Shown here in pieces: positions 16,360 to 26,365 of a stretch of DNA of 38,212 nt (positions are counted from its first letter, which is position 1; every line of letters starts with the position of its first letter). The translations under genes were made by a program, and so were the position numbers. Source of the DNA: Clostridiaceae bacterium (GTDB lineage Bacteria; Bacillota; Clostridia; Clostridiales; Clostridiaceae). The notes beneath the pieces were generated by a model. The model worked only from the letters and a program-made list of their open reading frames with translations, searched no databases and was not told the DNA's origin. The stretch lies in the NCBI GenBank assembly GCA_014380625.1, contig JACMJL010000123.1:1-38212 (forward strand), written 5' to 3'.

Positions 16360-18725
16360 TACTTCACCTTCCCATTTGCAGATACTTTAGGTATAGCAGA
16401 GTCGCCATTAGTTACTTGAAGATTTATCTTAAATTTATTGTTCTTATCAAGGTATTTTTTCAAGACATCTCCTGTTATTTTTTTGTTTTTAATTTCCTCA
16501 TAACTATTATTTGTAATATTATAAATTTTAACAATGGGGTCTACCCCTTTATAGGATAATTTATCCAATTCAATATCTATTGTTTCTATATTGGCTTCTT
16601 TATCAATAGAATATTCTATTTCAACAATACCATTGCCATTAAATCTTTTACTATAAATCTCATATTGAAGGGTACTTCCTGGAACTATTTCATAAGGCAC
16701 AAAACCCAATGGATAGTTTACATTATTTCCTTCCTTAAAACTAACGGTTAAAGGCATAACTAATATATTTCTTTCATTCTTTACAGCCTCGGCTCCGTTG
16801 TTAATTATAAGGGGAGCTTCTATAGCAGTTTTGGAAAATCCAACAAAGGTTATTCCATCAACTGTCGCATTATTTTGGTTGAACATTAAGTTGAACATGA
16901 ACATCTTTTGAAGATTATCATTTGATTGAGTCATGCCAGAAGTATTATAATTTCCGTTATTCATAAAAATCTGATTAGCAAATTCATTAATATTTCCTTG
17001 ATAGGTTCCACTTTTGGCGGTCAATGTCTTACTTTCCCCAACCTTAAGGTCTCCAATTTTGTAATATTCACTAGGGGTTAATATATAACAATCTTCTAAA
17101 GCCAATTTAGTAGAATTTTTAACTTCACCCGTGAAGCCATTTTCTTTGATTTTTATTTCAGCAGCTATCTTCCCTAAAGCTAAATTTTGCTGTTGGATTT
17201 GTACTACTGCATTTTGTAGGATACTAGTATTATAGTATTCTATTCCTCCATTACCATCGGTATATACCTTAGCTTCTAAATCTGCATTAGTTGTAGACTG
17301 TGAAGGATCTCCATAATTAGGCTCAGAGATGTTGAAGAGCTTTTTACCTTCTTTACTTTGAACCTTTAATTTCATTTTTTTAGGAGTAAATATGCCTCCA
17401 TAGGTAGAAACTCCTGAATTACCATCTTTGTCTATGTAAATTGTTGAGACTACATTAGCTGTGACTTTGTTGATTCTTCCACCTGCACCTGAAACAAACA
17501 CTATAAAGCCAAAGATAATTGCAATAACAGGTACCGTAATCCACATTAATTCACGTTTATCAAGTTTCTTAAGTACAATATAACTTAAAGGTGCTACCAC
17601 TAATATGTATATAAAGATTATTATGTAGAAATTAGAAGTTTTTGCAGAACCGAGTTCTGAAAACTGATTCATTATATCTCTAAGCATATAGGTGTTTTGC
17701 TCTAATCCTTTATTCATTCCTTGATTTAAATCTATTAGTTTAGGATTTATAATTTCTAGTAGCCTTTGTGCAAATTGAGAATTATTATTCCATCCAACGA
17801 AGGGAGACTGCCCCAAGTCAAAAGCAACTACTCCAACCACTCCTTTTCCTATACTTAAACTCTGTACTAGATTCACGCCCACATCCACCATATTTGTCTT
17901 ACTATTTTCAATATTCATATCTAAAACATCCATATTTACCTTGCTATTGTTATCACCATTGGTTGCTAAGTTGTTTATTTTTGAAGTATTTACAGTTGTA
18001 ACCTTACCGATACTTCCTTTAATAAAATCATCCTTAAAGGCACCTAAGGTCTTAGCATGATTACTTCCTGTTCCTATAAGTAGGGTTCCACCATCCTTAA
18101 CCCACTGTTTTATTACTTCATATTGAGTTTTATTTAATTTGGTAGTATCAAAATTATTAACTACCAGTATGCTAAAATTCTTTAAAACTAAAAAATCCTC
18201 CGGGAAATTTTTCTCATTAAGCATAATAGGCTTGGTTAAAACGGACATTCCTTTTGGGGAAGGTACTAAATTAATATAGGTTAAACTATCTTTATCTTCA
18301 CTTAGTATTCCAATAAATTCAGTAACATTATTAGCAGTATTATCAATTTTTATCTCATCCTGATAAACTATATCCTTGCCATTACGAATTAATACTTTGT
18401 AATTTATACGATTTCCACCAATGGGAACATTTATCGTGATACTCTTTTGAGAATCCTTCTGCATGCTTAATTGCTTTACGTAACTTACATACTTACCAGA
18501 GGAGCTAGGCACCCTTATCTCTACTTCCCCTTGTATATCTTTATACTTATTATCAATTGTCATGTTTATCGGCGCTGAATATCCGATTTTATAATTATTA
18601 TTAAACCCCAACTCAACCTTCACATTAATTTTATTACTTGTAGCTGCTTCTGCCCTCATACCAAAACATAGTAGAACAGTAAAGCAAATTATAAGAACTA
18701 AACTCCCCGTTGTTAATCTTTTCAT
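16359..18725 (-). CDS. Exported membrane protein with amidotransferase-like fold, first gene of the ABC/vWA set
   Basis: A 788-residue protein. A signal peptide (LVLIICFTVLLCF, cleavage likely after AEA near 28) leads a beta-rich extracellular region. A segment with FSILVVNNFD and WVKDGGTLLIGTGSN resembles the glutamine-amidotransferase-like fold found in DUF4350 and large vWA proteins. Two spans (about 368-388 and 395-415) follow, then a second large beta-rich region of about 370 residues. ATG at 18725 has AAGGGGA upstream. The closely related amidotransferase-like segment in the 931-aa protein supports shared function. No catalytic residues are evident, so a structural or sensing role is more likely than enzymatic activity. 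Confidence 0.8.
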   Translation of the reverse strand: MKRLTTGSLVLIICFTVLLCFGMRAEAATSNKINVKVELGFNNNYKIGYSAPINMTIDNKYKDIQGEVEIRVPSSSGKYVSYVKQLSMQKDSQKSITINVPIGGNRINYKVLIRNGKDIVYQDEIKIDNTANNVTEFIGILSEDKDSLTYINLVPSPKGMSVLTKPIMLNEKNFPEDFLVLKNFSILVVNNFDTTKLNKTQYEVIKQWVKDGGTLLIGTGSNHAKTLGAFKDDFIKGSIGKVTTVNTSKINNLATNGDNNSKVNMDVLDMNIENSKTNMVDVGVNLVQSLSIGKGVVGVVAFDLGQSPFVGWNNNSQFAQRLLEIINPKLIDLNQGMNKGLEQNTYMLRDIMNQFSELGSAKTSNFYIIIFIYILVVAPLSYIVLKKLDKRELMWITVPVIAIIFGFIVFVSGAGGRINKVTANVVSTIYIDKDGNSGVSTYGGIFTPKKMKLKVQSKEGKKLFNISEPNYGDPSQSTTNADLEAKVYTDGNGGIEYYNTSILQNAVVQIQQQNLALGKIAAEIKIKENGFTGEVKNSTKLALEDCYILTPSEYYKIGDLKVGESKTLTAKSGTYQGNINEFANQIFMNNGNYNTSGMTQSNDNLQKMFMFNLMFNQNNATVDGITFVGFSKTAIEAPLIINNGAEAVKNERNILVMPLTVSFKEGNNVNYPLGFVPYEIVPGSTLQYEIYSKRFNGNGIVEIEYSIDKEANIETIDIELDKLSYKGVDPIVKIYNITNNSYEEIKNKKITGDVLKKYLDKNNKFKINLQVTNGDSAIPKVSANGKVK

Positions 18726-18810
18726 AAAATCCCCTCTTTCTATGATAATTTCTCAGAAAAATTAAATATATCATTACATATGCTAATACATTTTCTGTAA
18801 ATCATTTCTT

Positions 18811-18839
18811 ATTATAACATAAAAGTTATGTGTTTTCAG
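18811..18839 (-). promoter_or_regulatory. Extended -10 promoter with overlapping dyad, upstream of the ABC/vWA set
   Basis: On the minus strand TGTTATAAT (18819-18811) is an extended -10. The -35 (CTGAAA, 17 bp away) is poor, as is usual for this type. A dyad AACATAA-AAG-TTATGTG (18816-18832, 6 of 7 matched) covers the spacer and could be an operator. The rest of 18726-18859 shows no clear NRPS terminator. Confidence 0.5.
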
Positions 18840-18859
18840 CCTGACAGATGTCACAAAAT

Positions 18860-21800
18860 TTAATTCTTTATATATTGGTCTAAATATGGTTTTAAATTAC
18901 TTAATATATCCCTAATATTAGGTTCACTTAGCATTTCCAAATGCCTTCCCTTTACAGAAACCACTTCTAAATCCTCAATAAAACTATTAATACTTCTTGA
19001 TTTAACTTTTAATCTTGACTGAATTCTTGCCCCTTCCTTAGTTTGAAAAAGAAGAATTTTCCCATTCCCTTTATAATTCAAGGGTCTATATTTCTTTACA
19101 GCTCTAATCAAGGTTACCCACATTGTTAGCCTTCTCCATAGATTTTTAAGGCCAAGAGAGGTTATATTGAGATTTTTATAGATTATTTTGCCATGGGTAA
19201 ACATTGCTAACATACCATAGATAAATAAGGGTAAAGCTCTTGGTTTACTATTAACTTTTGTAATAAAATCCGGGTCAGTATCAAGCATTGCAAGAAACTC
19301 CATTTCGTCCCCTTGCCTACTTAATTGCTGAGCTATTTCATAAGCAATACGACCACCTACACTCCACCCTAATAAAATATAGGGCCCTTTTATTTGTATC
19401 TTTTTCATTTCTTTAATATAAGCAGTTGCCATTTCTTCTATAGTGGCATGTGGAACTTGACCTTTCTCAAGCCCTTTGGCCTGAAATGCATATACAGACC
19501 ACTCAGGTTTTAGATATTTTGCTAAGTTATAATAACAAATAACAGTACCTGGTGCAGGATGAATGCAGAAAATCTTATTATTGCCTCCATGCTGGGTTAT
19601 TTCAACTAAATGAGTGAACACCGTGTTATTTAAATCAGTTTCCAGAAATAGTGCTAATTTCTTAACAGTAGAATACTTAAATACTATTGAACCGGGAAGA
19701 TCTTTGTTGAATACTTTTTTTAGTCTTAGCATCAACATAATTGCCCTTAACGATTGTCCCCCTAATTCAAAAAAATCATCATTAAGGCCTATATCCTCAA
19801 GTTCTAATACTTCCTTCCAGATCTCCGTTATTCTTTTTTCCATACTACTCATTGTATCTTGGGACTTGCTTTCTTTCATATCCATTGGGTGAGGTAATCT
19901 TTTTCTTTCAATTTTACCATTTAAGTTAAATGGAAACTCTTTCAGGATAACAAAGTGAGTTGGAACCATATAAGCAGGTAATTGTTTTAATAAGTAACCC
20001 TTTAAATCACTGGGGTTTAGAGAAACGTTAGCTAAGATATATGCGCATAAATATTTATTATTTTTCTCTTCAAAAGACATAACAATTACTTTTCTTATTC
20101 CATAATAATTTAATAATATCCTTTCTATTGCTGCAGGTTCTATACGATATCCTCTTATTTTTATTTGATCATCAATGCGACCTAGAAACTCAATAGAACC
20201 ATCAAAAAGCCAACGTGCTAAATCATTACTTCGATACATTAGGCCTTCTTCTTTAAATGGATCCTTTTGAAATTTAGTTTTTGTCAGGGCTGGTTCATGA
20301 AGATAACCTCCCGCTAACCCTTCCCCACCGATACATAATTCACCTGCTACTCCTATAGGTAGAAGTTCATTATTCTTTCCCAGAATATATATTGATCTAT
20401 TAGCAATTGCTTTCCCTATAGATGGCTTATTAGCTATAGATTTTGTTGGATCCAATTCTAAAGTTGTAACAACATGGGTTTCACTTGGGCCGTAATGGTT
20501 ATAAAGAAAAATTTTATTTTTCTTTATAAATTCCTTTAAACTTGCTGGCACAAGAAGTTGTTCACCAGCTGAAATAATGTGTTTCACACTGCTTGGAAAA
20601 CCTTCTATATATTCCTTTTCATTGAACAATAACTGTATTAAAGCGGGAGGTAAAAATAACGTTCTAATCTTTTCCTTCTGTATTTCATTAAATAACCTTA
20701 AAATGTTAGTTCTGTCCCCTTCTGAAATTAATAATAGTTTCCCACCGGATAACAGACAGGAGAATATTTCCTGGAAAGAAACATCAAAAGTTATAGCAGC
20801 AAATTGTAGTACAGCTTGGAAGTCTATATCTGTTTCATTTTGTTGGTAATTAATTAGATTTATAAAGGTTTTATTTTCAATTATCACACCTTTTGGTTTT
20901 CCAGAGGTACCAGAGGTATATATAATGTATAGCATGTCCCATGATTCATTTATTGACTTTAAGTTAGAATCCTTTTCTAACTCTATTAATGTATCCTTCA
21001 TATCAACAACTAAAAATTTTTCTGATTGAAAACTTAATTTATTACTTTCCTCTTTTAAATGTCTTATTAGGATTTTTACCTTGCTGTCTTCCAATATTTC
21101 ATCAATATATTCCTGAGGATATTCAGGATTAATGGGTAGACAGGCGCCCCCTGCTTTAATTATTCCCAAAACACCAATAATCATCTCAAAGGATCTTGTG
21201 GCAACTAACGCCACTACCGTATCTCTCTTAACACCCTTTTTTCTTAAATATGAGGCTAGCTTGTTTGCCCGTCGGTTCAACTCCTCATAACTCATGTTTA
21301 TACTATTAAAAGATAGGGCTATTTTTTTCTTATTTTCTTCAACAACCTTTTGAAAGACTTCACAAAGTAACTTGTTCTCATTAGAATATTTCCTTGTATA
21401 ATTAAATTCATTTAAGATCTGTAGCTTTTCCACTTCAGTTATAAGTGCTATTTTAGATATAAGTATGTTTGGATCCTTGGTAATCTGGTCAATTATTTTA
21501 AGGAAATGACCAGCAGTTCTTGTTATTGAATCCTTTTTATAAAGTTTTGTACAATATTCAATATTAATTGTAATAGTGTCGTCCTTTAATTCTGCAAACC
21601 AGGTCATGTCAAATCTTGATTTTGTCAGCTTTGGATTTAATCTTTTTATGATAATATTCTTTAAAACCAAACTCTCTGAAGTAAATTTCTGCATGACAAA
21701 CATGGTATCAAATAAAGGGTTACGGCGGATATCACGGGTCACATTTAGTTTTTCCACCAATTGTTCGAAGGGGAAATCTTGATTGTCAAGTGCCTTAAGA

Positions 21801-24800
21801 AGAATTTGTTTTATCTCTATTAGATAGTGACTAAAACTTTTAGAGCTATGTGGATAACTTCTTAAAGCCAGAGTGCTTGCAAACATTCCTATAAGATTTT
21901 TCAGATCTGAATGATTACGACCATATACCGGAGTACCTACAATAATATCTTCCTCATGACTGTATTTTGACAGCATGACTTTGTAAACCGCAAGCAATAA
22001 CATATTCATTGATACATCATAACTTCTAGCTAGCTCCTTAAGCATACTGGTGATTTCACTATTTATACTAAAAGTAAAAACCTCCCCCTGAAAACTTTGA
22101 ATTTCAGGTCTTTCACTATCCAACGGAAGTTTTAAAATAGGTATCTCACCACTAAATTGTTCTAACCAGTATTTACTTTGCTCTCTCAAACTTTCCTGGT
22201 GTGATTTGCTTAACTGCCACTCCGAGAAATCTTTATATTGAATTTTAAGTTGTCCCATATCCTCCTCATTATAGGCTTTAGAAAACTCCTCCCATAATAT
22301 CTCCATAGATGAACCGTCCAAAATAATGTGATGAATATCTATCAACAGTAAACATTCTTCTTTATTAAGCTTTACCAATTTAACTCTAAATAAAGGAGCA
22401 ATGCTTAAATCAAAGGGTCTTACAAACTCCTCAATTAATTTATCTACATTCTCATTCTTTAATTCTTCATATTCAATATTTATATGGAGTTCATCCTTTA
22501 CTCTTTGTACCACAGTTTCATTTATCATATGGAAATCTGTTCTCATTATTTCATGCTTAGTTATAACTTTATGAAATGCAACCCTTAACTTTTCTTTACT
22601 TATTTCACCTTTCATAGAGAATAGAAAAGGGATATTATATGCTGTGTTTTCAACTTCCATATGTTGTATTACAAATATTCTCTTTTGTGAAGGTGATACA
22701 GTGTAGTATTCTTTTTTTTCTACGGAAATAATAGGGTAAAACTTCTTACTTTTGCTTTCCTTTATTAATTCACCTTGTTCCTGTATTGTCCTTGCTTTAA
22801 ATAACTCAGCAGCAGAAAGCTCTACATTAAATTCCTTATTTATTTGATTAGCTACCTTTAATACTTTCAGGGAGTGTCCACCAATATCAAAGAAATCATC
22901 ATTGGTGCCTATGTTTGATACACAAAGAACTTCTCCCCAGATTTCGGCTAATCTTTTTTCATAGTCGTTGGAGGGTTCTGAAAATTCTTTTACATTATAA
23001 AGAGTATCAATAGGAAGAGGCAGAGCCTTCTTATCTATTTTTCCATTTGATGTCAGTGGCATTGCTTCAAGCACATAAAAATGGGTAGGTATCATATATG
23101 GAGGAATTTCTTTAGCCAAATAACCCTTTATTTCAGATATTGGCGTAGATTTCTTAACAACAATATATGCATATAAAGCATTTTCGCCACAACCGTCAGT
23201 ATGCACTGTTACTACGCACTCTACCATATCCCTATGTTCTAGTATCCGACTTTCTATTTCTCCAAGTTCTATCCTATACCCTCTAATCTTAACTTGATTA
23301 TCAATTCTACCAAGAAATTCAAGGTTACCCCCTAAACTCCATCGACCTATATCTCCCGTACGATACATTCTCTCACCGAAATTGAAGGGGTCTGCTATGA
23401 ACTTTTCCCTAGTTAGTTCAGGCCTGTTAAGATATCCTCGTGCTAGCCCAGCTCCTGCTATATATAATTCTCCAGCTTTTCCAGGCGGTAATATTTGTTT
23501 GTCCTCGTCTAAAATATATATCCGTGTATTGTATATAGGTTTCCCAATTGGAATGTTTCTAGACTGTTTATCCACTATAAAATAGGATGAAACCACAGTA
23601 CATTCAGTGGGCCCGTAATTATCCACTAGAGTATATTTTCTTCTAGTAAACTTTTTCAACTTTTCTCCACCTGTATTTACAATACGCAGGGAGTTATTCT
23701 CAATTTCCATAAACTGCTCACAATATTGAGTTGGTAGGTAGCAAATAGTTATTCTATTATCTTCAAAATATTTATTCAATTTATTTAAATCAGACTTTGT
23801 TTCAGAATTAAGGATATATATAGAAGCTCCCTTTATTAATATAGGAAAAATCTCAATAAGTGAGGCATCAAATCCACAATTAGCAAAATTAGAACTTCTA
23901 TCCTCAGCGGTTATATGATGACAGCTATTATACCAAAAACACATATTCACTAAAGTTCTATGCTCAACCATTACGCCTTTGGGTTTACCTGTTGAACCTG
24001 ATGTGAAAATTACATAGGCAAGATTATCGCTTTTCACCTTAGCTATTACCCTGTCAGTAGGGAACTTTCTTATTTCCTGTAATCCATGTTGTAGTCTTAC
24101 TTTTTGCTTCTTATTTATATCAGGATTTTTTTTGTCAACTTCTATGATAACGTCATAACGATATTCAGTTAATTCATTTTTAATTGAGTAATTCTTTCTG
24201 GAAACCACACAAGTTTTTAATTCTCTTTGTTCTATTAAAAGGTCTTGAAAAAACTCTGAGCTTAAAAATAGTTCATTTGAAAAGTCGGTTTTTGTTACAT
24301 ATCTTGAATTTTCATGTTCTTTCTCGAAATCCTTTAAGGCACTAATCATAGGATTTTTTAAATTCTGATCCATTATGTCTCCCATAAAAATTATTCCCTT
24401 TTCTTTAAGCAGCTTTGTAGCTTTTGCCATAACCTGGCGAAAATAATTGTGACCATGGAAAGCTTGAATTACACTATTAAAAATAATAATATCAAAATCT
24501 TTTTCTGATAACTTGTCCATTTCGTCAGCTGCCAATGTCTGTAAGTAAATATTTGAATGTCCTTCTTCCGCAGCCTGCTTTCTGGTTTCTTCAAGAATAA
24601 CATCTGATAAGTCAGTGCCATGATAGAATTTAACTAGAGGTGCAATAGTAAACATTGTGATCCCTGAGGAGCAACCTATTTCAAGGATTCTAGTCTCTTT
24701 ATTTATGTAAGGTCTTAGTTTTGTTAATACATTACTGCTACATTCGATTAACTCTTCACTTGTAAATAACTCACCAGTGAAACTGCTTTTCCATCCTCCC

Positions 24801-25360
24801 CTACCTGCTGAATCTTCTGATTCTTCACCAACATAATCCCACAATTTTTTATCCATTAGAGGATTAAAATTTTCTTCTTCTTCACCATAAACATCATTAC
24901 TATCAAGACAAATAAAAGTTTTTATATTTTCACATTCCCATTGAAGTCTGTTTAAAAGACGAATATGACTTTTTGTTGAAATAATTACAGATGAACAAGC
25001 TTCCTTAAGCATATGTTTTTGACTTTCTTCTGGTAATAGGGGATTTATAGTCAAAAATGCAAAACCTGCCTTTAAAACGCCTAAGATACTAACTATCATA
25101 TTCATTGATTGTTCTTGAAGAATTGCCACAATTTCTTCCCCATTATTATCGTATTGGCTTAATAAATAGTGAGCAAGTTGGTTAGCTTGTTCATCTAATT
25201 TTTTATAGGTTATTTGTTGATCCTGTTGCACTAGAGCAATATTATCAGGTGTTTGGTCAACTTGTGCCTCAAATAATTCGTGAATTGTTTTATCAATAGG
25301 ATAAGGGGTGAAGATGCCATTAATATCATGTAACGTCTTCTTTCTTAATTCATCCTTCAT
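18860..25360 (-). CDS. Dimodular non-ribosomal peptide synthetase, A(MT)-T-C-A-T-TE
   Basis: 2166 residues. Module 1: adenylation domain 25-780 with A2 LKAGFAFLTINP (96-107), A3 FTSGSTGKPKG (452-462), NYGPTE (581-586), YRTGD (666-670) and NGK (772-774). It is interrupted between A2 and A3 by a SAM methyltransferase (about 165-420, ILEIGCSSG 225-233). Carrier domain DDFFDIGGHSLK (Ser830). Condensation domain with HHIILDG (1010-1016). Module 2: adenylation 1330-1822 with A3 YTSGTSGKPKG, YGPSE, NGK (1814-1816), and YRSND where YRTGD is usual. Carrier DDFFELGGQSLR (Ser1870). Thioesterase with GWSVGG (Ser2000), Asp near 2027 and GRH (His2140). There is no N-terminal condensation domain, so module 1 initiates. 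Specificity residues by alignment to PheA: module 2 DVQFIAHVVK (proline type), module 1 DAIYVTNVVK (no confident match; partly leucine-like). Expected product: methylated Xaa-Pro, free or cyclised. ATG at 25360 with AAGGAG. No phosphopantetheinyl transferase or MbtH gene is in the window. Confidence 0.93.
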   Translation of the reverse strand: MKDELRKKTLHDINGIFTPYPIDKTIHELFEAQVDQTPDNIALVQQDQQITYKKLDEQANQLAHYLLSQYDNNGEEIVAILQEQSMNMIVSILGVLKAGFAFLTINPLLPEESQKHMLKEACSSVIISTKSHIRLLNRLQWECENIKTFICLDSNDVYGEEEENFNPLMDKKLWDYVGEESEDSAGRGGWKSSFTGELFTSEELIECSSNVLTKLRPYINKETRILEIGCSSGITMFTIAPLVKFYHGTDLSDVILEETRKQAAEEGHSNIYLQTLAADEMDKLSEKDFDIIIFNSVIQAFHGHNYFRQVMAKATKLLKEKGIIFMGDIMDQNLKNPMISALKDFEKEHENSRYVTKTDFSNELFLSSEFFQDLLIEQRELKTCVVSRKNYSIKNELTEYRYDVIIEVDKKNPDINKKQKVRLQHGLQEIRKFPTDRVIAKVKSDNLAYVIFTSGSTGKPKGVMVEHRTLVNMCFWYNSCHHITAEDRSSNFANCGFDASLIEIFPILIKGASIYILNSETKSDLNKLNKYFEDNRITICYLPTQYCEQFMEIENNSLRIVNTGGEKLKKFTRRKYTLVDNYGPTECTVVSSYFIVDKQSRNIPIGKPIYNTRIYILDEDKQILPPGKAGELYIAGAGLARGYLNRPELTREKFIADPFNFGERMYRTGDIGRWSLGGNLEFLGRIDNQVKIRGYRIELGEIESRILEHRDMVECVVTVHTDGCGENALYAYIVVKKSTPISEIKGYLAKEIPPYMIPTHFYVLEAMPLTSNGKIDKKALPLPIDTLYNVKEFSEPSNDYEKRLAEIWGEVLCVSNIGTNDDFFDIGGHSLKVLKVANQINKEFNVELSAAELFKARTIQEQGELIKESKSKKFYPIISVEKKEYYTVSPSQKRIFVIQHMEVENTAYNIPFLFSMKGEISKEKLRVAFHKVITKHEIMRTDFHMINETVVQRVKDELHINIEYEELKNENVDKLIEEFVRPFDLSIAPLFRVKLVKLNKEECLLLIDIHHIILDGSSMEILWEEFSKAYNEEDMGQLKIQYKDFSEWQLSKSHQESLREQSKYWLEQFSGEIPILKLPLDSERPEIQSFQGEVFTFSINSEITSMLKELARSYDVSMNMLLLAVYKVMLSKYSHEEDIIVGTPVYGRNHSDLKNLIGMFASTLALRSYPHSSKSFSHYLIEIKQILLKALDNQDFPFEQLVEKLNVTRDIRRNPLFDTMFVMQKFTSESLVLKNIIIKRLNPKLTKSRFDMTWFAELKDDTITINIEYCTKLYKKDSITRTAGHFLKIIDQITKDPNILISKIALITEVEKLQILNEFNYTRKYSNENKLLCEVFQKVVEENKKKIALSFNSINMSYEELNRRANKLASYLRKKGVKRDTVVALVATRSFEMIIGVLGIIKAGGACLPINPEYPQEYIDEILEDSKVKILIRHLKEESNKLSFQSEKFLVVDMKDTLIELEKDSNLKSINESWDMLYIIYTSGTSGKPKGVIIENKTFINLINYQQNETDIDFQAVLQFAAITFDVSFQEIFSCLLSGGKLLLISEGDRTNILRLFNEIQKEKIRTLFLPPALIQLLFNEKEYIEGFPSSVKHIISAGEQLLVPASLKEFIKKNKIFLYNHYGPSETHVVTTLELDPTKSIANKPSIGKAIANRSIYILGKNNELLPIGVAGELCIGGEGLAGGYLHEPALTKTKFQKDPFKEEGLMYRSNDLARWLFDGSIEFLGRIDDQIKIRGYRIEPAAIERILLNYYGIRKVIVMSFEEKNNKYLCAYILANVSLNPSDLKGYLLKQLPAYMVPTHFVILKEFPFNLNGKIERKRLPHPMDMKESKSQDTMSSMEKRITEIWKEVLELEDIGLNDDFFELGGQSLRAIMLMLRLKKVFNKDLPGSIVFKYSTVKKLALFLETDLNNTVFTHLVEITQHGGNNKIFCIHPAPGTVICYYNLAKYLKPEWSVYAFQAKGLEKGQVPHATIEEMATAYIKEMKKIQIKGPYILLGWSVGGRIAYEIAQQLSRQGDEMEFLAMLDTDPDFITKVNSKPRALPLFIYGMLAMFTHGKIIYKNLNITSLGLKNLWRRLTMWVTLIRAVKKYRPLNYKGNGKILLFQTKEGARIQSRLKVKSRSINSFIEDLEVVSVKGRHLEMLSEPNIRDILSNLKPYLDQYIKN

Positions 25361-25429
25361 ATCTTTAGTTTCTCCTTTTACACAATGATACGGAATACAT
25401 ACCTCTTTTGCTTAAAGCTCCATAATTAA

Positions 25430-26182
25430 CTAAAAGCCTTTCCCTTTAAGCTCTGATACAATCTCTACATATTTTTCTATTACATCAAAGCCTTTGTAAT
25501 CATCTCTTCGTAAGTCTATAATATCTCCATGGGAGATTCCACGCCTATATTTATTTTGGAGTACCCCTTTAAATTCTCACCATTTGGCAGAATCAACCGC
25601 TACTAACCCATAATTCTCACCCTCAGCTAACCTAACCAATATATAAGGAATTGCCACTACATAATCACTAAATATATTCTTTATTACTGTTACATAACTT
25701 TGATAGTACACCGACTCTACATCTTTTACTTCTTCATTAAACTTTTTACTGTGATAGGTTGAAAATTGTCTACTTGCATTGTGAAAATCAGGATTTCTAT
25801 CTCGCCAAAATTTATAATGATTATCAGATAATCTTGCAATAGCCTTATAAAGTCTATCGGGTATATTACAGGCAATGTCAAATAATTAATGTATTTTAAA
25901 TCTCGAAAGCCACAACCATGAACAAACACAAATGGATACTTTGTTTTACATACCTGTGAATCTACACGTGCATTATTGTTAATTACCTTATAACACTCAT
26001 GGTCATATTCAATATTTACAATATAACAAACATATAGCATTATAAAAATATTTATAATTGGAATAAACATCATAAAACCCACTAAAACCCTTTTTATTAC
26101 AACTAATCTTTTTATTAATATCTAGGCAAATGATACTAATTAATAGTACTCCTAAAGTAAAGGCGGAAATTAATGCTATCAT
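25430..26182 (-). pseudogene. Decayed lipase/esterase gene
   Basis: Three broken pieces of one alpha/beta-hydrolase lipase. An N-terminal piece starts at ATG 26182 (MIALISAFTLGV, with AAGGGG upstream) and passes by frameshift near 26060-26080 into the frame carrying KTKYPFVFVHGCGFRDLKY, the oxyanion-strand region of clostridial lipases. Near 25885 the text jumps to another frame, FDIACNIPDRLYKAIARLSD, continuing to the natural C-terminus RRGISHGDIIDLRRDD and ELKGKGF with stop at 25430. An in-frame TGA at 25577-25579 sits where SAKWG is expected. The central part with the GxSxG nucleophile is deleted. Two frameshifts, a deletion and a nonsense codon make this a clear pseudogene. It lies 69 bp upstream of the NRPS start on the same strand. 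Confidence 0.88.
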
Positions 26183-26365
26183 AATTTAAATCTACCCCTT
26201 AGTTTTAAAAAATCACTTAAAGTTGTTAAATAATTCTAATATACCATATTATTCATGTTAATCCTAATAAAAGAAGTAAATCTTAACTATATAAAGGTTT
26301 TTTTTATTCCACGTAGAATAGAGTAAATATAATACCAATATTATTTTTTTAGGGGGAATAAAGTT

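Noticed and set aside
16359-18860. ABC transporter as dedicated exporter of the NRPS product
   Set aside because: The transporter overlaps genes of the vWA/MoxR set and is separated from the NRPS by a promoter; nothing links it to the peptide.
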